Shown piece by piece: positions 26,010-34,175 of a stretch of DNA of 64,000 bases. Positions within the stretch are counted from its first letter, which is position 1. Every line of letters begins with the position of its first letter. The position numbers and the translations under genes are program-made. The notes beneath the pieces are model-generated. The model worked only from the letters and a program-made list of their open reading frames with translations. It was not told the origin of the DNA and did no database searches. The DNA comes from Celeribacter indicus (GTDB lineage: Bacteria; Pseudomonadota; Alphaproteobacteria; Rhodobacterales; Rhodobacteraceae), in NCBI RefSeq assembly GCF_000819565.1, contig NZ_CP004394.1, positions 1 through 64,000 on the forward strand. The letters run 5' to 3'.

Positions 26010-28133
26010 ATGTCCGCCACAAATCCGCTGGTCCGGCTCCGCTACAGGTTCTTTCCCGATCATGTGATCGGGGAGATCCTGTCGAAGCGGTGGTCCGACA
26101 ACGCGATCCCCTTCGCCGCGCTGGTCGTCGCCCTCGTCGTGTTCGGCAGCGTCAACCCGCGCATGTTCACCGCCTTCGGCCTTTACGATATCGCGGGCCA
26201 GCTCGCCGAATTCGGGCTCGTGGCGATCGCGCTGTCGCTGGTGATGATCTCGGGCGGCATCGACCTGTCGATCGGCTCGGTCTTTGCGCTCTGCGCGCTG
26301 ACCGTGCTGACGGCGCTCAACGTCTACGGGCTTCCGCTGTCCGCGGCGGCCGCGCTGACGCTCGGCGTCGGGGCCGCCTGCGGGGCGATCAACGGCTTTC
26401 TCATCGGCGTGCTGCGGCTCCGGGCCTTCCTGACCACGCTGGTGACGCTGGTCATGTTCCGGTCGGTCTACGAGATGGTGCTGCCGGGCTTTGCCACGCA
26501 GATCGTGCTCGGCATGCCCGACTCGCCGGTCTGGGACGCGCTCGGCTTCGAAGCGCTGCTCGGCCTGCCCTATACGTTCTACATCTCCGCCGCGCTCGCC
26601 GTCGTCTGGCACATCGTGCTGTCGCGCTCGCGGCCGGGCTGGCACATCGCGGCGGTGGGGGGTGCGCGGCGCTCGGCCTATAACGCGGGGATCCCGGTGC
26701 GGCGCGTGCTGCTGCTGACCTATGTGTCGTGCAGCATGATGGTCGCGGTGGCCGCCATCCTGTTCGGCGCGCGGATGACGAGCGTCGGGCTCGACACCGG
26801 GCTCGGCATGGAAATCTCCGTGCTCACGGCCGTGATCCTCGGCGGCACGACGCTCGGCGGCGGGCGCGGTTCGGTCGCCAAGGCGCTGATCGGCTCGGTG
26901 ATCGTGCTCATCCTCACCAACGGGCTGTTGCAGCTCGGGGTGATCGGCACGGTTTCCTCGCTGATCCTCGGCGTCGTCCTTCTTGCGGCGGTCTGGCTCG
27001 ACGTGCGCTGGGTCAAGAACCGGCAGAAGCTGATCGACAGTTCCTATGTCTCCCCCGCCTATATCCGCCTCGCCGACACGCTCGACGCGGAGGACGGGAC
27101 GGCGGGCGTCTTTGCCGTCAACGACAGGCTGCGCACGGTGGAGACCATCGGCCTCGGCGAGGTCGAGGGGCCGGAGGACGTGGCCGTGGACCGCGCCGGC
27201 AACGTCTATTCCGGGTCGCGCCACGGCGAAATCCACCGCTGGCTCGCGCCGGACTTCAGGACGCATGAAATCTTCGCCCATATCGGCGGCGGCACCTTCG
27301 GGATGAATTTCGACAGGGACGACAACCTCGTGGTCTGTGTCGGCGGCATGGGCCTCTACATGGTCACGCCGGCGCGCGAGGTGGTGAAGCTCACCGACGA
27401 GATCACGCGGAGCTGGAATTCCGTCATCGACGACAGCCGCATCCGGCTGGCCGACGATCTCGACATCGCGCCGGACGGGCGGATCTTCTTCTCCGAGGCG
27501 TCGATCCGCTACACGGTCCACGACTGGCCGGTCGACATGATCGAGAGCCGGGGCAACGGGCGGATCATCTGTTACGACCCGCGCGACGGCTCGACGAGGA
27601 CGGTGCTGCGCAACCGGATCTTTCCCAACGGGATCGTCTGTCTGCCGGACGGCCAGTCGCTGCTGTTCAACGAGACCTGGGCCTGCCGCGTCTGCCGCTA
27701 CTGGTTCGACGGGCCGCGGAAGGGGCAGGTGGAGATCGTGCTCGACGGGCTTCCGGGCTATCCCGACAACATCAACCGCGCCTCGGACGGCAATTACTGG
27801 GTCTGTCTCGTGGGGATGCGCGGGCCGGTGCTCGACATGGCGATGACGCGGCCGGGCTTTCGCCGCCGCATGACCCGCCGGATCGCCCCGGCGAACTGGC
27901 TCTATCCCAACATCAACACCGGCTGCGTCATCAAGATCACGCCCGACGGCGAGGTGCTCGAATCGCTGTGGGACAGGGGCGGGGTCAATCATCCGATGGT
28001 GACCTCCTGCAAGGAACACGAGGGCCATCTCTATATCGGCGGGGTCAGCAACAACCGCGTCGGCCGCTGGAAGATCCCCGGTGCGGACCCGACCTGGTCG
28101 AGCCCGGTCGACTATTGGGGAGAGAGACCATGA
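26010..28133 (+). CDS. ABC permease fused to a strictosidine-synthase-like/SMP-30 beta-propeller
   Basis: A 707-residue two-module protein. Residues 1 to about 340 form an RbsC-like permease (LAEFGLVAIALSLVMISGGI; family loop GGTTLGGGRGSVAKALIGS). Residues about 350-707 are a soluble propeller of the strictosidine-synthase-like, SMP-30/gluconolactonase superfamily. That half shows EGPEDVAVDRAGNVYSGSRH, IRLADDLDIAPDGRIFFSEA, FPNGIVCLPDGQSLLFNETW and LPGYPDNINRASDGNYWVCL. The frame is continuous through the junction, so this is a real fusion. By family, the propeller may hydrolyse a lactone or ester; if the permease has the usual topology it would lie in the cytoplasm beside the channel exit (inference). 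The next gene overlaps it by four bases. Confidence 0.88.
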   Translation: MSATNPLVRLRYRFFPDHVIGEILSKRWSDNAIPFAALVVALVVFGSVNPRMFTAFGLYDIAGQLAEFGLVAIALSLVMISGGIDLSIGSVFALCALTVLTALNVYGLPLSAAAALTLGVGAACGAINGFLIGVLRLRAFLTTLVTLVMFRSVYEMVLPGFATQIVLGMPDSPVWDALGFEALLGLPYTFYISAALAVVWHIVLSRSRPGWHIAAVGGARRSAYNAGIPVRRVLLLTYVSCSMMVAVAAILFGARMTSVGLDTGLGMEISVLTAVILGGTTLGGGRGSVAKALIGSVIVLILTNGLLQLGVIGTVSSLILGVVLLAAVWLDVRWVKNRQKLIDSSYVSPAYIRLADTLDAEDGTAGVFAVNDRLRTVETIGLGEVEGPEDVAVDRAGNVYSGSRHGEIHRWLAPDFRTHEIFAHIGGGTFGMNFDRDDNLVVCVGGMGLYMVTPAREVVKLTDEITRSWNSVIDDSRIRLADDLDIAPDGRIFFSEASIRYTVHDWPVDMIESRGNGRIICYDPRDGSTRTVLRNRIFPNGIVCLPDGQSLLFNETWACRVCRYWFDGPRKGQVEIVLDGLPGYPDNINRASDGNYWVCLVGMRGPVLDMAMTRPGFRRRMTRRIAPANWLYPNINTGCVIKITPDGEVLESLWDRGGVNHPMVTSCKEHEGHLYIGGVSNNRVGRWKIPGADPTWSSPVDYWGERP

Positions 28134-29239
28134 TCGCAGCGATACGCGACAGGATCGACGCCGTTCTCGGCCGCGGCGCGCACAGCACCGCCGTGCCGGT
28201 GATGGACGGACCGCTCCAGCCCAACCACGCGCTCGACAGGGCGGAGATCCTGTTCGACCTGCCGGGGCTCGACAATCTCGTGGCGCTCGGGGGCGGGGAG
28301 ATCGCCTTTACCGCCGGACCCGTGCTCTACCGTGCGACGCCGGGCGGCGCGCCGGTGGAGATCGCCCGGTTCGAGGCGGAGGTGAGCTGCCTGGCGGCGG
28401 ACGGGCAGGGCGGTTTCGCCGTCGGCCTCGACGGCATCGGCCTCGTCTTTCACGGCGGACCGCAGGACGGGCGCAGGATCGACAGGCTCGGGGATCGGCC
28501 GCTGATCTGTCCCACCGCACTTTGCCCGACACAGGCCGGCACGCTTCTCCTGGCCTGCGGTTCGGACCGGTTCGCCGCGTCCGACTGGAAACGCGACCTC
28601 ATGGCACTGGGGCGCACGGGAAGCGTCTGGAGCGTCGATCCGGGGACCGGGGCCGCGACGCGGCTCGCCGGGGGGCTGGCCTATCCCTGTGGGCTGGCCC
28701 CGATGCCGGGGGGCGGGCTTCTCGTCAGCGAAGCCTGGCGGCACCGGCTCCTGCGGATCGACGCCACCGGGGGAGGGGAGGGGGACGCCGTGCTTCCGAA
28801 CCTGCCGGGCTATCCCGCGCGGCTCCTCCCGGCGCGGGAGGGCGGCTACTGGCTCGCGGTCTTCGCGCCGCGAAACCAGCTCGTCGAGTTCCTCCTGCGC
28901 GAGCGGCGCTTTCGCGAGGACATGACGGCGCGGGTGGACCCGGCCTACTGGATCGCGCCCGCGCTCAGCTCCGGCGACAGTTTCCGCAAACCGCTCCAGG
29001 GCGGGGCGGTGAAACAGATGGGCATCCTCAAGCCCTGGGCGCCGGGCTGGTCCTACGGCCTCGTCGTGCGGCTCGACGCGGAGGCGCAGCCGGTCGCGAG
29101 TTGGCACAGCCGCACGGACGGGACGCATCACGGCGTCACCTCGGTCTGCGAGCACGACACGGGGCTGATCGTCGCCGCGAAGGGGCCGGGCCTTGCGCTG
29201 CGGCTCGACCGCGCGGCCCTGGCGCAAGGGGGGATGTGA
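28130..29239 (+). CDS. Stand-alone strictosidine-synthase-like beta-propeller protein
   Basis: A 369-residue protein of the same propeller family as the fused domain of the preceding gene, without signal peptide or membrane helices. Homologous blocks include AYPCGLAPMPGGGLLVSEAW, LPGYPARLLPAREGGYWLAV and HHGVTSVCEHDTGLIVAAKG. Where the fused propeller has PDNINRASDG this one has PARLLPAREG, so a residue linked to metal binding in this superfamily may be lost. It could be a partner or non-catalytic regulator of the fused domain rather than an independent enzyme. It starts within the stop of the fusion gene (ATGA) and overlaps the ATPase gene by one base. Confidence 0.8.
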   Translation: MIAAIRDRIDAVLGRGAHSTAVPVMDGPLQPNHALDRAEILFDLPGLDNLVALGGGEIAFTAGPVLYRATPGGAPVEIARFEAEVSCLAADGQGGFAVGLDGIGLVFHGGPQDGRRIDRLGDRPLICPTALCPTQAGTLLLACGSDRFAASDWKRDLMALGRTGSVWSVDPGTGAATRLAGGLAYPCGLAPMPGGGLLVSEAWRHRLLRIDATGGGEGDAVLPNLPGYPARLLPAREGGYWLAVFAPRNQLVEFLLRERRFREDMTARVDPAYWIAPALSSGDSFRKPLQGGAVKQMGILKPWAPGWSYGLVVRLDAEAQPVASWHSRTDGTHHGVTSVCEHDTGLIVAAKGPGLALRLDRAALAQGGM

Positions 29240-30741
29240 TGGAGACCGTTCTCGAACTCAGGGGCGCGACGAAGGATTTCCGCGGCGTCTACGCGATCCG
29301 CGACATCGACCTGAAACTCGGCCGCGGCGAGGTCCATGCGATCCTCGGGGAGAACGGCGCGGGCAAGTCGACGCTGATGAAGGCGCTTGCGGGCGTGCAT
29401 CAGCTCAGCGCGGGCGAGATCCTCATGGAGGGCGCGCCGGTGACGATGACCTCGCCCTCCGCCGCGCTGAAACAGGGCATCGCGATGGTGTTCCAGGAGA
29501 CGAACCTGGTCGGTTCGATGACCGTGGCGCAGAACATCTACCTGGGCGAGGAGAAATTCCTCAACCGCCTGCGCGGCCTCAACATCCGGGCGCAGACCTA
29601 TCTGCTGTCGATGAATTTCGACGTCGATCCCACCGCGCTGGTGAGCACGCTCGGCGCGGCGCAGCGGCAGATGGTCGAGGTCGCGCGCGCCACCCACCAC
29701 ACGGCGAAGGTGATCATCTTCGACGAACCGACCGCGACGCTCACGCCGGAGGAGAAGCACCATTTCTTCGGCCTGCTCCGGCGGCTGAAGGCGCGGGGCG
29801 TGTCGATCCTCTTCATCACCCATGCGCTCGAGGAGGCGCTGGCCCATTCCGACCGGATCACCGTCCTGCGCGACGGCCGCAAGGTCGCGGAGGGGGCCGC
29901 CGCCGAATTCGACCGCGACAGGGTCATTCAGGCGATGGTCGGGCGCGGCCTGTCCGGCGAGCTCTACGGCGCGCGCAAGGGGGTCGAGCTTCCGATCCGC
30001 AAGGCGGGGCGGAAGCTGCTGAGCGTCGACAACCTGTCGATGGGAAAGATCGTGCGCAACAGCTCCTTCTCCGTCTATGGCGGGCAGGTGACGGGAATGT
30101 TCGGGCTGGTCGGATCGGGCCGCACCGAGACGATGAAGATCGTCGCCGGCGCCTTCAAGCGCAATTTCTTCCACGGCGGCGAGGTCCGGCTCGACGGCCG
30201 TCCCGTCCGCTACCGCGTGCCGCGCGGGGCGATGCGCGACGGCATCGTCTATGTCACCGAGGACCGCAAGCTCGACGGGTTCTTCGAGACCATGTCGATC
30301 CGCGACAACATCCTCGCCGGCCGGCTCGCGCAAGGCTCCAATCCCCTGTCCCTCGTGTCGATGGCACAGGCGCAGGAGCTTGCGCAGCACTGGACGAAGG
30401 CGCTCGACATTCGCGCGATCGACCCGTCCTCGAAGGTGATCGAACTGTCGGGGGGCAACCAGCAGAAGGTGGTGATCGCCAAGGCGCTGGTGCAGAAGCC
30501 GCGGCTCGTGATCTTCGACGAGCCGACGCGCGGGGTGGACGTGGGGTCGATCGTGGAGATCCACGGGCTCGTCAACCGGCTCGCGGACGAGGGCATCGCG
30601 GTGGTGCTGATCTCCTCCTACCTGCCGGAGATCCTGTCGCTTTCCGACCGCATCCTCGTGGCGCGGCAGGGCCAGATCGTCGAGGAGATGAACGCGGCGG
30701 AGGCCACGGAGGAAAGGATCATGTACGCGGCGGTGCACTGA
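29239..30741 (+). CDS. ABC importer ATPase, sugar class, two ATPase domains
   Basis: A 500-residue RbsA/MglA-type protein with duplicated ABC cassettes. The first has Walker A GENGAGKST at about 37-45, a shortened signature STLGAAQRQMVEVARA and Walker B IIFDEPTATL. The second has the degenerate Walker A GLVGSGRTE normal for this family, signature LSGGNQQKVVIAKAL and VIFDEPTRGVDVG. The start ATG overlaps the previous stop as TGATG. It powers the two-permease importer encoded upstream and completes that transporter. Confidence 0.93.
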   Translation: METVLELRGATKDFRGVYAIRDIDLKLGRGEVHAILGENGAGKSTLMKALAGVHQLSAGEILMEGAPVTMTSPSAALKQGIAMVFQETNLVGSMTVAQNIYLGEEKFLNRLRGLNIRAQTYLLSMNFDVDPTALVSTLGAAQRQMVEVARATHHTAKVIIFDEPTATLTPEEKHHFFGLLRRLKARGVSILFITHALEEALAHSDRITVLRDGRKVAEGAAAEFDRDRVIQAMVGRGLSGELYGARKGVELPIRKAGRKLLSVDNLSMGKIVRNSSFSVYGGQVTGMFGLVGSGRTETMKIVAGAFKRNFFHGGEVRLDGRPVRYRVPRGAMRDGIVYVTEDRKLDGFFETMSIRDNILAGRLAQGSNPLSLVSMAQAQELAQHWTKALDIRAIDPSSKVIELSGGNQQKVVIAKALVQKPRLVIFDEPTRGVDVGSIVEIHGLVNRLADEGIAVVLISSYLPEILSLSDRILVARQGQIVEEMNAAEATEERIMYAAVH

Positions 30742-30797
30742 GCCGATTCCCTTTCGCGCGCGGTTCTGCCAGACTCGGGGGGACGGAGGGTCCTGCC

Positions 30798-31061
30798 ATG
30801 TTCGTTCGCCTCGAGAAGATCGACCCCGCGAAACGCCAGCGGCGGTTCTACGAGATGACCGTCGGGCGGGACCTGTTCGGGGAGTGGTGCCTGGTGCGCG
30901 AATGGGGCCGGATCGGCGCGGCCGGCGGGCGGCGCCGGGTGGACCGGCCGGGGTCGCGCGATGCGGCGGAGGCGGCGTTGGGCCTTCTGTCCGGCCGCAA
31001 GCGGCGGCGCGGCTACCGCCTGAGCCGGGCGGCGCCGGGCGGATCGGAAAATAATACATAA
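30798..31061 (+). CDS. WGR-domain protein
   Basis: An 87-residue protein that is essentially one WGR domain: FVRLEKIDPAKRQRRFYEM, then WCLVREWGRIGAAGGRRR, with the diagnostic WGR motif. WGR domains bind nucleic acids in poly(ADP-ribose) polymerases and molybdate-metabolism regulators, but small stand-alone versions in bacteria have no known role. GGAGGG lies seven bases before the ATG. It lies 56 bases after the ABC ATPase gene and is probably unrelated to transport. The basic C-terminus (GRKRRRGYRL) fits nucleic-acid binding. Confidence 0.8.
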   Translation: MFVRLEKIDPAKRQRRFYEMTVGRDLFGEWCLVREWGRIGAAGGRRRVDRPGSRDAAEAALGLLSGRKRRRGYRLSRAAPGGSENNT

Positions 31062-31635
31062 CATCTCTTATCGGTATTATCCTTGCCGTCGCGGCGCCGG
31101 AGGGCCGGACGCGATTCGGCGGGGCCCGCCCTGTGGCCGCAGGCGGGTTTCGGCCGGAACGGTGCGGCCTGCGCAATTTCCGGGCGGTGTGCAAACCCGC
31201 GGCATGGTCGATTTTCCGCCCTTGTCCGGCACTGTCGCATTTCTACTGGCAGTTTGACTTAAGGCTTCTGCCAGAAACGGTGCGAGCCGCCAGAATTCGG
31301 GGATCGTCCCGGTTCGGCCGGGGCGGATGAAGAGCAGGTTACCTGCCGAGATCAACAGGGAGATCGAGGTGCGAATGACGGTCCTCGCCAAAGCCCGTGC
31401 CCCGCGCGGGCCCGATCGCATAGCCGGGTGCCGCATCCGGCCTGCGGCCCGGAGACGCGCCGGTGCCGCCGCGGGCGGCCGGTGTCGCAATCTTTCGGTT
31501 TGCAAAGCCCCCCTCCCCGATCCGCGCCGGGCCCGCGTCCCCGTCCTTCCCCGTCCGACAGGGCGCCCCCGGCGGGGCGGCCCGCGTCCGACACACGGCT
31601 CTTTGCCACCCAGCATCAGCGTAGGTATGTGAATC
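31062..31635 (+). promoter_or_regulatory. Upstream region of gbcA
   Basis: A 574-base stretch in which I see no convincing gene. It holds an imperfect 51-base inverted repeat (31235-31285): TCGCA...TGGCAG on the left mirrored by CTGCCA...TGCGA on the right, 13 of 18 arm positions matching. The heptamer TGTCGCA occurs at 31233-31239 and again at 31483-31489. A weak AT-rich dyad (ATAATAC 31051-31057 with GTATTAT 31074-31080) overlaps the end of the WGR gene and may act as its terminator. The position fits an activator site for the betaine demethylase operon. Confidence 0.5.
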
Positions 31636-32910
31636 ATGCGTGATACCGTCGACATTCAGGAGCTCGTGGAGCGCCGCGAGAGCTACAGGAGCCTCGAGGC
31701 GCCGTTCTACAATTCACCGGACATCTTCGCGCTCGACATCGAGGCGATCTTTGGCAGGAACTGGATCTTCGTTGCCGTCGAACCGGAACTTCCGGAGCCG
31801 GGCGATTGCGTCACCGTCGAGGTCGGCGGCGCCTCGATCCTGCTGCTGCGCGGGGATGACGAGGAGATCCGCGGCTTCCACAACGTCTGCCGCCACCGCG
31901 GCGCGAAGCTCGTGGACGAGAAATCCACGACGATCGGCAACATCGTCTGCCGGTACCACGGCTGGACCTACAACGAGGATGGCGAGCTGATCCTCGCCGA
32001 GCACATGGGCAAGGATTTCGACAAGTCCTGTCACGGGCTGCGTCCCGTCCATGTGCGCTCCGTCGCCGGTCTCGTCTTCATCTGCCTCGCAAAGGAGGCG
32101 CCGGGCGATATCGAGGATCTGGCGAAGACGATGGAGCCCTACCTGCTGCCGCATGACATCCGCAACTGCAAGGTGGCCTTCCAGTCCGACCTGATCGAGG
32201 AGGGCAACTGGAAGCTGACGCTCGAGAACAACCGCGAGTGCTACCATTGCGAGGGCAATCACCCGCAGCTCACCGTGCCGCTGTCCGAATTCGGCTTCGG
32301 CTTCTCGCCCGACGAGGTGGACGAGCGCCGGTCGGCGGATGTGGCGAAATATGCCGAGGACGTGAAGGCGAACCATGCCCGCTGGGAATCCTGCGGCCTG
32401 CCCTCGGCGGAGGAGGAGCACCTGTCGAACGTGACGGGGTTCCGCACCATGCGCCTGCCGCTGATGTGGGAGGGGGAATCGCACACGCTCGACACCAAGG
32501 TGGCGTCGAAGAAGCTGCTCGGCGATTTCACCGACGCAAAGCTCGGCGGGCTGAGTTTCTGGACCCATCCGAATTCCTGGCACCATTTCATGAGCGATCA
32601 TGTCGTGACCTTCTCCGTGCTGCCGCTCTCGGCGGACCGCACGCTGGTGCGGACCACCTGGCTCGTGCACAAGGACGCGATCGAGGGGCAGGATTACAAC
32701 CTCGACAACCTCACGCAGGTCTGGACCTATACCAACCAGCAGGATGCCGATCTCGTCCGCCTCGCGCAGCTCGGCACCCGGCAGCCGGCCTATCGTCCCG
32801 GCCCCTATTCGCAGTTCACCGAACCGCATGTGGAGGCGTTCTGCGCCTGGTACATCGCGCGCCTCGGGGATCATTTCGCCAAACCCAACGCACAGATGGC
32901 GGCGGAATGA
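31636..32910 (+). CDS. gbcA: Glycine betaine demethylase, Rieske oxygenase component
   Basis: A 424-residue aromatic-ring-hydroxylase-type alpha subunit. The Rieske centre is C85-x-H87 (VCRHRGAKL) with C105-x2-H108 (CRYHGW). The mononuclear iron ligands are His204 and His209 (NRECYHCEGNHP) and probably Asp370 (TNQQDADL). The NRECYHCEGNHP sequence and the partner reductase are typical of the GbcA/stachydrine/carnitine branch that demethylates quaternary amines. Expected reaction: glycine betaine plus O2 and NAD(P)H to dimethylglycine plus formaldehyde. BCCT, sarcosine oxidase, glyA and sdaA downstream make betaine the best substrate. The ribosome binding site is weak. Confidence 0.9.
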   Translation: MRDTVDIQELVERRESYRSLEAPFYNSPDIFALDIEAIFGRNWIFVAVEPELPEPGDCVTVEVGGASILLLRGDDEEIRGFHNVCRHRGAKLVDEKSTTIGNIVCRYHGWTYNEDGELILAEHMGKDFDKSCHGLRPVHVRSVAGLVFICLAKEAPGDIEDLAKTMEPYLLPHDIRNCKVAFQSDLIEEGNWKLTLENNRECYHCEGNHPQLTVPLSEFGFGFSPDEVDERRSADVAKYAEDVKANHARWESCGLPSAEEEHLSNVTGFRTMRLPLMWEGESHTLDTKVASKKLLGDFTDAKLGGLSFWTHPNSWHHFMSDHVVTFSVLPLSADRTLVRTTWLVHKDAIEGQDYNLDNLTQVWTYTNQQDADLVRLAQLGTRQPAYRPGPYSQFTEPHVEAFCAWYIARLGDHFAKPNAQMAAE

Positions 32911-34037
32911 CCCGGACCGCGACACCCGACAGCGCACAAGGGGGCAAGGTGCAGCGAGAGGAGACTTTCACCGAGGCGACGCGCGTGCCGCTTTGGGATC
33001 CCGAACATGACGACGTGCTCGTGTGCCGCCAGGTCCGGCAGGAAACGCATGACGTGAAGACCTTCGTCTTCTCGGCGCGCGAGCCGCGCACCTTCCAGTT
33101 CTCGCCGGGCCAATACATGACCTTCGAGCTTCCGGTCGAGGGGATGCTGACGCGGAGCTACACGATCTCCGCCTCCGCCGCGCGCCCCTACCGGATCTCG
33201 ATCACGGTAAAGCGCGTGCCGGGGCGGCCGGGGTCGAACTGGCTGCACGACTACATGGTGCCGGGCAAGGAGGTGAATGTCTCCGGCCCCTCCGGCGACT
33301 TCACCACGGATGCGACCAAGGACGAGAAGCTGCTGTTCATCTCCGCGGGCAGCGGCATCACGCCGCTGATGTCGATGACGCGCACGGCCTGCGACCTCGC
33401 CGAGCCGAAGGACCTGCATTTCGTCCATGCCGCGCGCACGCCGCAGGACATCATCTTCCGCCGCGAGCTCGAGCTTCTGGCGAGCCAGAACGCGGGCCTG
33501 CGGCTCGCCTTCACCTGCGAGACCTCTTCGGCCTCCGACAGCTGGGGCGGCTTTGTCGGGCGGCTCAACCTGACGATGCTCGGGCTGATGTCGCCGGATT
33601 TCATGAACCGCAAGGTCTTCTGCTGCGGTCCGGGGCCCTTCATGGACTGCGTGCGGACCATGCTCGCGGAGGCCGGGTTCGACATGTCGCGCTATTACGA
33701 GGAAAGCTTCGATTTCGGCGTGCTCACCGCGACCCCGATCCCGGAGCCGACGGTCGCCCCGGAGATCAGCGGCCAGACCTATCGCATCAGCTTTCCGAAG
33801 ACCGGCCATGTCGTCGAATGCCATCCCGGCATGACCATCCTGTCGGCGGCGCGCGAGGCGGGGCTCCTGCCCCTGTCCTCCTGCCAGCGCGGGATCTGCG
33901 GCACCTGCAAGTCGAAGCTGCTCTCGGGCAATGTCGACATGAAGCACGGCGGCGGCATTCGCAAACGCGAGATCGAGCAGGGCAAGATCCTGATCTGCTG
34001 CTCGACCCCCCTGACGGACGTCGAGGTCGAACTCTGA
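32907..34037 (+). CDS. gbcB: Glycine betaine demethylase, ferredoxin reductase component
   Basis: A 376-residue reductase with three domains in order: flavin-binding barrel (RSYTIS at 83-88), NAD(P)H-binding domain (FISAGSGITPLMSM; FCCGPGPFMDCV) and a C-terminal plant-type [2Fe-2S] ferredoxin with Cys326, Cys331, Cys334 and a Cys at 364/365. It passes electrons from NAD(P)H to the Rieske oxygenase GbcA. The start overlaps the gbcA stop as ATGA, so the two subunits are translationally coupled. Confidence 0.92.
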   Translation: MTRTATPDSAQGGKVQREETFTEATRVPLWDPEHDDVLVCRQVRQETHDVKTFVFSAREPRTFQFSPGQYMTFELPVEGMLTRSYTISASAARPYRISITVKRVPGRPGSNWLHDYMVPGKEVNVSGPSGDFTTDATKDEKLLFISAGSGITPLMSMTRTACDLAEPKDLHFVHAARTPQDIIFRRELELLASQNAGLRLAFTCETSSASDSWGGFVGRLNLTMLGLMSPDFMNRKVFCCGPGPFMDCVRTMLAEAGFDMSRYYEESFDFGVLTATPIPEPTVAPEISGQTYRISFPKTGHVVECHPGMTILSAAREAGLLPLSSCQRGICGTCKSKLLSGNVDMKHGGGIRKREIEQGKILICCSTPLTDVEVEL

Positions 34038-34175
34038 CGCCCTGATCCCATCCTCCCGCGACGGTGCCCGGCAACCCCGGCCCGCCGCGCGAGGCCCCCC
34101 GAAAGGCAAAAGAAGGGCGGTCCAACCAGCCCTCGAGAAGGGATTCGTCCCGCCCATCAACATGGAGGTTCATCT

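Noticed and set aside
31327..31632. 101-codon open frame upstream of gbcA
   Set aside because: Arg/Pro-rich composition typical of a GC-rich chance frame, no ribosome binding site, and it lies over the presumed leader.
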